NCBI GenBank assembly: GCA_023665865.1
Contig: JAMPDC010000001.1
Coordinates: 2,178,021 to 2,242,020, forward strand
Length of the DNA: 64,000 bases
Direction of reading: 5' to 3'
From: Staphylococcus sp.
Lineage (GTDB): Bacteria > Bacteroidota > Bacteroidia > Bacteroidales > Muribaculaceae
Part shown: piece by piece, positions 7,516-14,804 of the stretch
Layout: each line of letters opens with the position of its first letter
Position numbering within the stretch: the stretch's first letter is position 1
Notes under the pieces: model-generated
What the model saw: only the letters and a program-made list of their open reading frames with translations
The model's database searches: none
What the model was told of the DNA's origin: nothing
Position numbers and translations under genes: made by a program

Positions 7516-7599
7516 ATACCTAAAAGTGTATATTTTCAACCACGACTGCATAAGTACACTTTTGGGTATAGCAAGAAATTTTTAGCGGCAGTAACTTTG
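7516..7599 (+). promoter_or_regulatory. Long inverted repeat and -7 box before the lipoprotein/barrel operon
   Basis: Two 15-base arms, ATACCTAAAAGTGTA (7516-7530) and TACACTTTTGGGTAT (7555-7569), are inverted copies with one mismatch, separated by 24 bases. A -7 box TAACTTTG lies at 7592-7599, about 77 bases before the ATG at 7676. The right arm ends 22 bases before the -7 box and so takes the place of the -33 element, a position suited to an activator dimer. The rest of 7362-7675 shows no credible gene. Confidence 0.5.
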
Positions 7600-7675
7600 C
7601 ATCGTCGGAATTACAAAATTCTACGTCTTTGTTGAACTTCCAATTACAGATTTATCATGACACGAAACAATCATT

Positions 7676-8398
7676 ATGAGAAAATTTAGTTTATCCATAC
7701 TTGCTGCATGTATATATCTTACTTCGTGCACTACACAGCAGCTTCCAGCATTTTCACAGCAGCATTGGCATGTGGATTCTTATAGCGGTAATGCTGTAAG
7801 CTCATCCGGTCTTGAATTAGCATTCGGATCTGAGTGGATGATTACTGACACAACCCTCATGCAGACACCGGAGCGAATTGCTCATTTCCCAAAATTGTCT
7901 GGTTTTCTGGCTGATGGTATTGCGCGATTTCCTGAAATTGAAACAGATTCGATACTTTTTTATAATCCACATCGAGGCTTGCTGTTTGTGACCTATCATC
8001 AGAGAAAACCTCTGAAACCAACATCGGAAATATATCTATATGATGGAACAACCGGGGTATATAGTAAAGAATACTCTCGTCTCTTCGGCAATAAGACAAC
8101 ATCTATTGATGAGGATGGATGGGAGAATGGACCTTCAAACTCAGTATATACCAATGTCCGTTACAGACCGCACCATAAGCAAGTTGTCATTCTCCATAGA
8201 ATACCCGGTAGAAATAATAATATAGCTGTTTTTCAGATATTGGCGACTAATCCCAAAAGAGGAAAATGGTGGAATGATTATCCGTCAGGGACATTCTGGG
8301 ATATTGATCTTGGGAATACTGACAATATTGACCGGATATCGGCTGTCCTTCATTCATCCCAAAATATGGCCGTTGAAAACTTAAAATTAATTCTTTAA
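7676..8398 (+). CDS. Lipoprotein of unknown function
   Basis: 240 residues. Signal peptide with lipobox LTSC (Cys18). No family recognised. The mature part is rich in Ser, Thr and aromatics, with beta-strand-like stretches (SEIYLYDGTTGVYSKEYSRL, YRPHHKQVVILHRIPG), which suggests a small extracytoplasmic beta-protein. It ends 10 bases before the outer-membrane barrel gene, and the two share the promoter at 7592. It may be the surface or periplasmic partner of that barrel; this is inferred from position only. Confidence 0.75.
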   Translation: MRKFSLSILAACIYLTSCTTQQLPAFSQQHWHVDSYSGNAVSSSGLELAFGSEWMITDTTLMQTPERIAHFPKLSGFLADGIARFPEIETDSILFYNPHRGLLFVTYHQRKPLKPTSEIYLYDGTTGVYSKEYSRLFGNKTTSIDEDGWENGPSNSVYTNVRYRPHHKQVVILHRIPGRNNNIAVFQILATNPKRGKWWNDYPSGTFWDIDLGNTDNIDRISAVLHSSQNMAVENLKLIL

Positions 8399-8408
8399 GC
8401 AAATATAG

Positions 8409-10490
8409 ATGAAAGCAATTCTCACAACCGTACTAATGATTTTGATTGCACTTATTGCAGTCGCCCAGAATACGGCAGACACAATCACAGCTCAGGAACT
8501 CAACGAGGTGGTAATTCAAGCACCGAAGGTCATCCGCAAGGCCGACATGGATGTCTATCATCCATCCAAAAGTGCGGTTGACAATTCCAAGAATGGTATG
8601 CAGCTCCTCCGCAACCTCATGATTTCAACTCTTAATGTGAATGATGCGCTTGGTACCATTAGTTCCGCCGGTCAGTCGGTACAGGTGCGCATCAATGGGC
8701 GTGAGTCAACGATAGAGCAGGTGAAATCTTTACTTCCGGAGACTATCAAACGTGTGGAGTGGATTGATAATCCCGGCTTACGCTATGGTGGCGCTAATTA
8801 TGTGCTTAACTTTATTGTAGCTAATCCTACTGTAGGAGGTTCACTTATGCTCCAGGCTAAGCCTGCGCTCAACTGTGGTTGGGGTTACTATCAGGGGAAT
8901 ACCAAATTCAACACCGGACGTTCGCAATGGGAAGTAGGCGGCTACTTCAAGCTTACCGAAGGCATAAAGGCTCACCGTGACTACACCGAAACCTTCACAT
9001 GGCCCGATGGTCGTGAACTTACAAGAACAGAGACCCCGCTTGGCGGTAAACTCAACAATTCTCAAGGGGCCGGTTGGCTTTCATACAATTATATCAAACC
9101 GGACACGACAGTATTCTATGTTCAGTTGGTTGCCAATCGAAACTTCTCTGACCTTAATCGCTATAAAGGACTGCTGTCTCTGAGCAATGGCGACAAAGAT
9201 ATTCTTCTCAGTGATGAATCGGGACGAGTGGGAACTACGCCACGTTTCTCTGCATACCTGGAGCAGCATTTTGCCCATCGTCAGATTCTTGTCGTCGATT
9301 TCAATGCATCATTATATACCGGACATTCATATTCAGACTATCGTGAGAAATACGAAGACGTTTCTGACTATATAACAGATGTGAGCACCTATATCAAAGA
9401 CCGCAATCAAGCCTACGGCCTTGAAGCTGACTATATAAAACAATGGCGCTCGTCCAAACTGACCGCCGGAGCATCATATACCGCCAACCGCAACCGTTCC
9501 CTTTATGAAAACCTTGACGGTGAGATTTTCCATCAGCGCCAGGATAAGGCATATTTCTTCGCGGAATATTTCCAACGCATAGACAGATTTACTCTTACCG
9601 GAGGTCTCGGGGCGCAATACACATCTTTCAAGTTCAGGGAAACCAATCAAGGTAATCACTCATGGAATCTTCGCCCGCAAGCTACCGTGACTTACTCTCT
9701 GAATCAGAACCATAATTTCAGACTGGCTTTTACATCCTGGCAGTCCGCTCCATCTCTGGCCGAGACCAATATCGCACCCCAGCAGCTCGACGGCTTCCAA
9801 TGGCGTATCGGAAACTCAAACCTGAAGACGTCGTCATCCTATATGCTGACATTCCGTTACGGCCACAATCTGTTCAGTCAGCGTGTCAGCGGTTCGTTTG
9901 GTATGAGAGCATTCACAAGCCCCAATGCCATCACCCCTTATCTCTACTGGGACAATAACAGACTCGTTACCTCGTACGAAAACAGCAAGGGCTTGCAGAA
10001 TCTGAGTTTCTGGCTCGCCGAGCAGGTACAGATTGTCCCTGGTTGGCTTATGTTCTCGGGCACACTTCAGTATAAAGCAGAACGCATGAAGGGCAACACA
10101 TATACTCTTTACAACCATACATGGAGCGGTGATGCCGCCTTGATGTTTATGTATAAGGGATTTCAACTTGTATTTCAATACGTCAGAGCCCAACGCGACC
10201 TCTGGGGCGAGAAAATCAGTTGGGGCGAGGATGTCAACGTAATAGCAGCCGACTACAACTGGAAAAACTGGCAGTTCTCGGCCGGTGTGCTCATCCCCTT
10301 TGGCAAATATGATCAAGGCTCAAAATCTCTCAGCCAATGGAACCGCAACGAGCAACACATGCGCCTCGACATGCGTATGCCATACATAAGTATCAGCTAC
10401 AATCTCCAATGGGGACGACAGAAGCGTGGCGCCAACAAGCTGATCAACGCCGATGCAAACGTAGATCATTCAACCACCGGCGGCAGATAG
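8409..10490 (+). CDS. Outer-membrane beta-barrel protein, TonB-receptor-like with plug
   Basis: 693 residues. Signal peptide ends near residue 19 (AVAQ). No carboxypeptidase-like beta-sandwich precedes the plug, unlike most proteins of the OMP_b-brl family. The plug region is about 30-150 (LNEVVIQAPKVIRKADMDVY ... VQVRINGRESTIEQVKSLLP, then VEWIDNPGLRYGGANYVLNFIV). From about 155 on, alternating aromatic and polar strands form a barrel (GWGYYQGNTKFNTGRSQWEV and similar) to the end. Likely takes up or exports a ligand across the outer membrane. It is not SusC-like: no SusD partner and shorter than SusC. Partner: the lipoprotein 10 bases upstream. Followed by a strong terminator. Confidence 0.85.
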   Translation: MKAILTTVLMILIALIAVAQNTADTITAQELNEVVIQAPKVIRKADMDVYHPSKSAVDNSKNGMQLLRNLMISTLNVNDALGTISSAGQSVQVRINGRESTIEQVKSLLPETIKRVEWIDNPGLRYGGANYVLNFIVANPTVGGSLMLQAKPALNCGWGYYQGNTKFNTGRSQWEVGGYFKLTEGIKAHRDYTETFTWPDGRELTRTETPLGGKLNNSQGAGWLSYNYIKPDTTVFYVQLVANRNFSDLNRYKGLLSLSNGDKDILLSDESGRVGTTPRFSAYLEQHFAHRQILVVDFNASLYTGHSYSDYREKYEDVSDYITDVSTYIKDRNQAYGLEADYIKQWRSSKLTAGASYTANRNRSLYENLDGEIFHQRQDKAYFFAEYFQRIDRFTLTGGLGAQYTSFKFRETNQGNHSWNLRPQATVTYSLNQNHNFRLAFTSWQSAPSLAETNIAPQQLDGFQWRIGNSNLKTSSSYMLTFRYGHNLFSQRVSGSFGMRAFTSPNAITPYLYWDNNRLVTSYENSKGLQNLSFWLAEQVQIVPGWLMFSGTLQYKAERMKGNTYTLYNHTWSGDAALMFMYKGFQLVFQYVRAQRDLWGEKISWGEDVNVIAADYNWKNWQFSAGVLIPFGKYDQGSKSLSQWNRNEQHMRLDMRMPYISISYNLQWGRQKRGANKLINADANVDHSTTGGR

Positions 10491-10506
10491 TATATATGCT
10501 TTAGTC

Positions 10507-10558
10507 ATCACACCCTCATGCGGAATAGTAGTTTCGCATGAGGGTGTGATGCCTTTTT
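10507..10558 (+). terminator. Strong hairpin terminator between convergent operons
   Basis: A perfect 16-base stem, ATCACACCCTCATGCG (10507-10522) with CGCATGAGGGTGTGAT (10535-10550), loop of 12, then GCCTTTTTCG. It ends the barrel operon and, being symmetrical, could also slow transcription coming from tyrA on the other strand. Confidence 0.9.
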
Positions 10559-10586
10559 CGTGTGTGAATCAATACGATTCATTCCT

Positions 10587-11360
10587 TTATTTGATGTGTT
10601 CTCTGACTCGGGCGAGGAAGTCTTTCATCGCTTTGCTGTCACGGCGTTTGATGATGTCAAGCAGTTCTGCCATCTGGCTTTGGATTTTCTCAATCTGGGC
10701 AGGGGTGTTGGGGTTGAAAAGAATTTCGCTTACAAGAAAGTCATCTTCCGACATTAGACCGCGGGCAATCTGCATGTGGCGTTTGAACGTGGTGCCGGGA
10801 GCCTCCTGATGCTTCATCACTCCTGCGAAAGCCAATGTCGCAGCAAAAGGTATTGAGAGCGAGTAGGCAATAGTCTCGTCGTGTTCCTTGAAAGAATACT
10901 CAACGATGTTGAGATGGAGACGTGAGTATAGATCCTTGAAAAAGACTTTTCCAAGATGATCCCCTTCACTGATGATGATGGCATTTTCATTACTGAGATT
11001 ACTCAGCGATGCAAATGTCGGGCCAAACATCGGGTGAGTGCTGACAAACGGGTGACCGCATGAAGCGTAGAATTCAGGCAGGCCGGTCTTCACCGACGCA
11101 ATGTCGCTGATTATACACGACGGTGTCAGATAGGGTAGCACTGCTTCAAAAGACTGAAGCGTGTATTTGACTGTCGATGCGTTGATGACAAGCTGAGGCT
11201 CAAAATCCTTGATTTCATCCAGCTCTTTGAAGCGGAGTGCGTTGAATGTAAATCTCAGACGCTCATGGTCAGGATCATACACGGCGACTTCATGGTCAAA
11301 CGACAGCAGGTCGCAGAAAAAACTGCCCATTTTACCTGCTCCAAGAATCAGAATTTTCAT
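10587..11360 (-). CDS. tyrA: Prephenate dehydrogenase
   Basis: 257 residues. Oxidatively decarboxylates prephenate to 4-hydroxyphenylpyruvate, the tyrosine branch step, in the cytoplasm. N-terminal NAD-binding motif ILGAGKMGSFF (residues 4-14). Then a strand with INASTVKYT, the catalytic His region THPMFGPTFASL (about 105-118) and the helical dimerisation half containing SYSLSIPFAATLAFAG. Length matches Bacteroidales stand-alone TyrA; no chorismate mutase or ACT domain is attached. Last gene of the aromatic operon, 12 bases after the DAHP synthase/chorismate mutase gene that makes its substrate. Confidence 0.93.
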   Translation of the reverse strand: MKILILGAGKMGSFFCDLLSFDHEVAVYDPDHERLRFTFNALRFKELDEIKDFEPQLVINASTVKYTLQSFEAVLPYLTPSCIISDIASVKTGLPEFYASCGHPFVSTHPMFGPTFASLSNLSNENAIIISEGDHLGKVFFKDLYSRLHLNIVEYSFKEHDETIAYSLSIPFAATLAFAGVMKHQEAPGTTFKRHMQIARGLMSEDDFLVSEILFNPNTPAQIEKIQSQMAELLDIIKRRDSKAMKDFLARVREHIK

Positions 11361-11372
11361 TTGTGTCAGAGA

Positions 11373-12446
11373 TTATTTTTTCTCATTAAGTTCAACCTGG
11401 ATTCTTACAGATTCCTCGTGGATAGTTGAAAGAATCTTGCGCATGAAATCTTCGTCGACGCCGGCAGATGATGCTGCCTTCACGCGGGTGTTCATTATGT
11501 CGCCATAACGGTTGGGCTGAACGACTGGCATATTGTGGTTCTTCTTATAGGCACCGATCTCGCGCGATATGTTCATACGCTTAGCGAGAATTTCGACAAG
11601 ATCATTGTCAAGCTGGTCAATCTGACGGCGCAACTGCGCAAGACTTTCTGTCGGCACGGGAGCATCTCTATAGACAAGGTTGTCGAGGATCACACCAAGC
11701 ACCTCCGGAGTGATTTGCTGATTCTTGTCGCTCCATGCACAGTCCGGGTTGCAATGGCTTTCGATGATAAGGCCATCGAAGCCCATGTCAAGAGCTTGCT
11801 GCGAAAGCGACGCGATGAGTTCTCGCTTTCCACCGATATGGCTTGGGTCACAGATAATGGGTATCTGCGGATAACGGATACGGAGCTCAAGAGGGATACG
11901 CCACTGGGGATGGTTGCGGTAGATGTGTTCGCCGTAGGTGCTGAATCCACGGTGTATGACACCGAGGCGGGTGATGCCGGCGTTGTAGAGACGCTCGAGG
12001 GCTCCAATCCACAATTCGAGGTCAGGGTTGACGGGATTTTTGACAAGTACAGGTATATCTTTGCCGCTTTCACGTAAGACGTCGGCAATTTCCTGCATGG
12101 CAAAAGGATTTGCACTTGTGCGGGCACCTATCCAGAGGAGGTCAAGGTCATATTCAAGAGCTGCCTCGACGTGGCCACGGTTTGCGACTTCGGTAGCTAT
12201 TTTCAATCCTGTCTCCTCACGCACCTTATTGAGCCATGCGAGGCCAGGGACACCGACACCTTCGAATCCTCCCGGTTTGGTGCGCGGTTTCCAGATACCT
12301 GCACGGTATATTTTCACTCCGGAGCGAAGAAGCTCGCGGGCTGTCTGCATTACTTGTTCCTCAGTTTCAGCGCTGCAAGGGCCTGAGATTATAATAGGTT
12401 TGGTGAGTTCGACACCATCGATGGCAAGCGGTTTGATATTTTCCAT
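11373..12446 (-). CDS. Bifunctional 3-deoxy-7-phosphoheptulonate synthase / chorismate mutase
   Basis: 357 residues. Residues 1-260 are a type I-beta DAHP synthase that condenses phosphoenolpyruvate with erythrose 4-phosphate. Visible marks are PIIISGPCSAETEEQV (about 17), IYRAGIWKPRTKPGGFEGVG (about 45-64), VLVKNPVNPDLELWIGALE (about 132) and ICDPSHIGGKRELI (about 195-208). Residues about 265-350 are an AroQ chorismate mutase helix bundle (LAQLRRQIDQLDNDLVEILA, then KRMNISREIGAYKK), which converts chorismate to prephenate. The C-terminal mutase fusion is known from Bacteroidetes such as Porphyromonas. It puts the first step and the branch-point step in one protein. Third gene of the operon. 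Confidence 0.95.
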   Translation of the reverse strand: MENIKPLAIDGVELTKPIIISGPCSAETEEQVMQTARELLRSGVKIYRAGIWKPRTKPGGFEGVGVPGLAWLNKVREETGLKIATEVANRGHVEAALEYDLDLLWIGARTSANPFAMQEIADVLRESGKDIPVLVKNPVNPDLELWIGALERLYNAGITRLGVIHRGFSTYGEHIYRNHPQWRIPLELRIRYPQIPIICDPSHIGGKRELIASLSQQALDMGFDGLIIESHCNPDCAWSDKNQQITPEVLGVILDNLVYRDAPVPTESLAQLRRQIDQLDNDLVEILAKRMNISREIGAYKKNHNMPVVQPNRYGDIMNTRVKAASSAGVDEDFMRKILSTIHEESVRIQVELNEKK

Positions 12447-12483
12447 TTTGATATATACGTATGTGCTTTTTACTAATTACAAT

Positions 12484-13650
12484 TTATTTAGAGTTAAGTT
12501 GGCGTATGCGTCGCAGTGCTTCATTCATACGCTCCTCAGTTGTGCAGAGTGAGATGCGGATGTATCGTGATCCATTTGAGCCGAATATGAATCCGGGGGT
12601 CAGGAATACTTTTACCTCATGCAGCAATCTGTCGGCAAGAGCTTCGGAGCTGATGGATTCGTCTTGAATTTTACCCCAGAGGAAGAGACCGCTTTGATTT
12701 GGATCAAAAGTGCATCCGAGCTCAGTCATGATCTGCTCCGCCACATGTCTGCGTGAAGCATATACGGCATTGACTTCATCGTGCCACTCTTTGCCGGCTT
12801 CAAGAGCTTTGGCCGCAGCAAGCATCAGAGGTTTGAACTGTCCGGAGTCTATATTGCTCTTCACTTTGAGAATCCATGAAATGAAAGTCGGATTTGAAGC
12901 AGCCATCCCGACTCTCCATCCGGGCATGTTGTGGCTCTTGCTGAGTGAATTCATCTCAATGGCTATGTCCTTTGCGCCGGGTATCTGTAGGATACTCATT
13001 GGGGTGTCGTTGAGGATGAAAGAGTAGGGGTTATCGTTGACGATTACAATCCCGTGCTTTTTACCAAACTCCACGGCTTTTCTGAAGGTCTCAAACTGGG
13101 CCCGTGCGCCGGTGGGCATGTGAGGATAATTGAGCCACATTAGTTTGATCTTGTCGAGCGGAAGCTTTTCAAGTGCTTCGAAATCCGGTTGCCATCCATT
13201 TTCCTCAAGTAAATCATAGTTGAAAATCTCAGCTCCAACAAGCTTACTTATGGAAGAGTATGTCGGATAACCGGGATTGGGGACGAGGACGCCATCGCCG
13301 GGATTGAGAAACGTCAGTGAGATATGGGTGACTCCTTCTTTTGAGCCTATCAAGGGTTGAATCTCGGATTTTGGATCGAGGTCGACGTCATACCATTTTT
13401 TGTACCATTTTGCAAACCCTTCACGGAGTTCCGGGACTCCGACGTGGGGCTGGTAGCCGTGGTTAGACGGGCAGTTTAGAGCCTCGGTCATGGTGTCGAT
13501 GACGTCCTGGTGCGGAGGACGGTCAGGCCCGCCGATGCCAAGCGACACGACATCGTCACCGGCAGCCTTCATAGCTGCGACTTCCTTAAGTTTTGTGGAG
13601 AAATAATATTCCTTTATGTTTTCTACTCTTTGAGATGGCTTGATTTCCAT
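12484..13650 (-). CDS. PLP-dependent aminotransferase (aromatic/aspartate type)
   Basis: 388 residues, fold type I class I/II aminotransferase. The PLP lysine is in EMNSLSKSHNMPGWRVG, with the Arg of GWR contacting the substrate carboxylate. Upstream are NYPHMPTGA (the NxPxxPTG motif with His in place of Asn) and VNDNPYSF (Asp holding the pyridine ring). Embedded between pheA and DAHP synthase/chorismate mutase, so it most likely aminates phenylpyruvate and hydroxyphenylpyruvate (or prephenate). Gaps are 23 and 37 bases. It could also act as a general aspartate or diaminopimelate-type aminotransferase; the sequence alone does not decide. Confidence 0.9.
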   Translation of the reverse strand: MEIKPSQRVENIKEYYFSTKLKEVAAMKAAGDDVVSLGIGGPDRPPHQDVIDTMTEALNCPSNHGYQPHVGVPELREGFAKWYKKWYDVDLDPKSEIQPLIGSKEGVTHISLTFLNPGDGVLVPNPGYPTYSSISKLVGAEIFNYDLLEENGWQPDFEALEKLPLDKIKLMWLNYPHMPTGARAQFETFRKAVEFGKKHGIVIVNDNPYSFILNDTPMSILQIPGAKDIAIEMNSLSKSHNMPGWRVGMAASNPTFISWILKVKSNIDSGQFKPLMLAAAKALEAGKEWHDEVNAVYASRRHVAEQIMTELGCTFDPNQSGLFLWGKIQDESISSEALADRLLHEVKVFLTPGFIFGSNGSRYIRISLCTTEERMNEALRRIRQLNSK

Positions 13651-13673
13651 GAGTCAATATGTTTTTATATCTG

Positions 13674-14519
13674 TCAATGAGTAATTTTTGCCTCGGCGTA
13701 TTCCCCGAGAATTTTCAAATCCTTGATGAGTGGACGCACAGCTTCGATTGCTTGATGGTAACGGACGAGGCTGTCAAAAGTCACATCGACATAGAAGCGA
13801 TATTCCCATTCGCGTCCGACCACCGGGGTAGATTGGATTTTTGAAAGATTGATGTCGTAGAACGACAATATGGTGAGCACTTTTGAGAGGGCACCGTGGG
13901 TGTGAGGGAGTGTGAAGACTATTGAAGCTTTGTCAATATCCTTTTCCCCGGGGCCTATTTCGGATGCGAGCAGTGGATCTGCCACAATCAGAAAACGGGT
14001 GAAGTTACGCTTGTTTGTTTCAATCCCTTTTTCAAGTATTTCAAGGCCATAGAGGTTAGCGGCATACTCGCCACACACGGCAGCGTGGCCGTCGAGCTTG
14101 TTTTCTGCAATCTCCTTTGCGCTTCCGGCTGTGTCAGGTCTCTCTACGATTTTCAGATTCGGATGACGGCGCAGGAATTGTTCGCATTGCATGAGTGCCA
14201 TTGGGTGAGAGTTGACTTCGCAAAGGTTGTCGATGTCCTGTCCCCGAAGCGCTGCGAGAACGTGTGATATCCTGAGTTTCAATTCTCCGATGATCCGCAG
14301 GTTGCTTTGGCGGAGAAGCTCATGGTTCTGGAGGATACTGCCGGCGATGGTATTTTCAATCGCTACAATCCCAAGCAGTGATGCATCTGTAGACAGAGTG
14401 TCAAACATGATAGAGAAGGTCTCACATTCGATGGTCTGGATATCCTCTCCATCAAAATATAGATGGGCTGCCGCATCGTGATAGCATCCTGCTACACCTT
14501 GTATAGTTATTTTCTTCAT
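13674..14519 (-). CDS. pheA: Prephenate dehydratase
   Basis: 281 residues. Decarboxylates and dehydrates prephenate to phenylpyruvate. The start ATG at 14519 was chosen because the frame further upstream runs through the attenuator hairpin and contains only a GTG. Catalytic domain 1-180: opening ITIQGVAGCYHDAAAHLYF, IENTIAGSI (about 62), and the TRF motif in NKRNFTRFLIV. An ACT domain follows from about 200 (GALSKVLTILSFYDINLSKI, QSTPVVGREWEYRFYVDV), which should bind phenylalanine for feedback inhibition; the usual ESRP is replaced by QSTP. First gene of the operon pheA - aminotransferase - DAHPS/CM - tyrA, transcribed through the leader at 14531-14683. Confidence 0.95.
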   Translation of the reverse strand: MKKITIQGVAGCYHDAAAHLYFDGEDIQTIECETFSIMFDTLSTDASLLGIVAIENTIAGSILQNHELLRQSNLRIIGELKLRISHVLAALRGQDIDNLCEVNSHPMALMQCEQFLRRHPNLKIVERPDTAGSAKEIAENKLDGHAAVCGEYAANLYGLEILEKGIETNKRNFTRFLIVADPLLASEIGPGEKDIDKASIVFTLPHTHGALSKVLTILSFYDINLSKIQSTPVVGREWEYRFYVDVTFDSLVRYHQAIEAVRPLIKDLKILGEYAEAKITH

Positions 14520-14530
14520 ACTCTTTTTAT

Positions 14531-14564
14531 ATAAAAAATCCCGTATCCTATGAGGAACGGGATT
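14531..14564 (-). terminator. Attenuator terminator of the Phe/Tyr operon
   Basis: On the minus strand a stem AATCCCGT-TCCT (14564-14553) pairs with AGGA-ACGGGATT (14549-14537, one bulged base), with a loop of three, and runs straight into TTTTTTAT. It lies 12 bases before the pheA start and after the promoter, so it ends transcription before the operon unless prevented. Its left arm can instead pair with the segment at 14616-14626. Confidence 0.85.
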
Positions 14565-14626
14565 ATATGATTTGAAAAAAATATTTCGCTGCGAAGTGAA
14601 AGATTTATACACGCAAATCCCGATTC
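14555..14626 (-). promoter_or_regulatory. Antiterminator pairing that competes with the attenuator
   Basis: The minus-strand segment GAATCGGGATT (14626-14616), directly after the leader-peptide stop codon, is complementary to AATCCCGTTC (14564-14555), the left arm of the terminator: ten pairs with one bulged U. The two pairings exclude each other. A ribosome waiting at the leader stop would cover 14616-14626 and let the terminator form. A ribosome stalled earlier on Phe/Tyr codons would leave it free to form the antiterminator. This is the region 2/3/4 logic of classic attenuators; the folding is inferred from complementarity. Confidence 0.7.
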
Positions 14627-14683
14627 TTATTTTTTAGCAAAATAAAAATAATAAAAAAACGGATATGCGTAAAATCGAGTCAT
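14627..14683 (-). CDS. Leader peptide of the Phe/Tyr operon, 18 residues
   Basis: ATG at 14683-14681 to TAA at 14629-14627 reads MTRFYAYPFFYYFYFAKK. Ten of 18 residues are aromatic (five Phe, all TTT; five Tyr), six in one block FFYYFYF. It starts about 35 bases after the probable transcription start (from the -7 box at 14726-14733) and ends right at the antiterminator segment. This is the expected form of a regulatory peptide whose translation speed reports charged tRNA-Phe and tRNA-Tyr. No clear Shine-Dalgarno sequence is seen, which is usual in Bacteroidetes. The following operon makes exactly these two amino acids. Confidence 0.85.
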   Translation of the reverse strand: MTRFYAYPFFYYFYFAKK

Positions 14684-14725
14684 AGTTTAATCTATGGGGT
14701 TGATAATTGATTTTGATTTGTATTG

Positions 14726-14756
14726 CAAAGGTATGTATTATTTACGAAACGACAAA
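14726..14756 (-). promoter_or_regulatory. Promoter of the Phe/Tyr operon
   Basis: Minus strand: TTTG (14756-14753), 19 bases, then TACCTTTG (14733-14726), a full match to the Bacteroidetes -33/-7 consensus. It lies after the stop of the helicase gene and 43 bases before the leader-peptide ATG. Confidence 0.8.
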
Positions 14757-14804
14757 TATATTCGCCGAAAAATTTCAAATTTTAATCTTTTCGCTCAATA
14801 AAGT

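Noticed and set aside
7376..7585. Short open frames on both strands (69 and 60 codons) between 7369 and 7585
   Set aside because: They run through the dyad and promoter region, show no recognisable domain and have no conserved start context.
14520..14612. GTG-initiated N-terminal extension of pheA
   Set aside because: It would translate straight through the attenuator hairpin; the ATG at 14519 fits the known PheA start, and an aromatic leader peptide with its own stop lies upstream.
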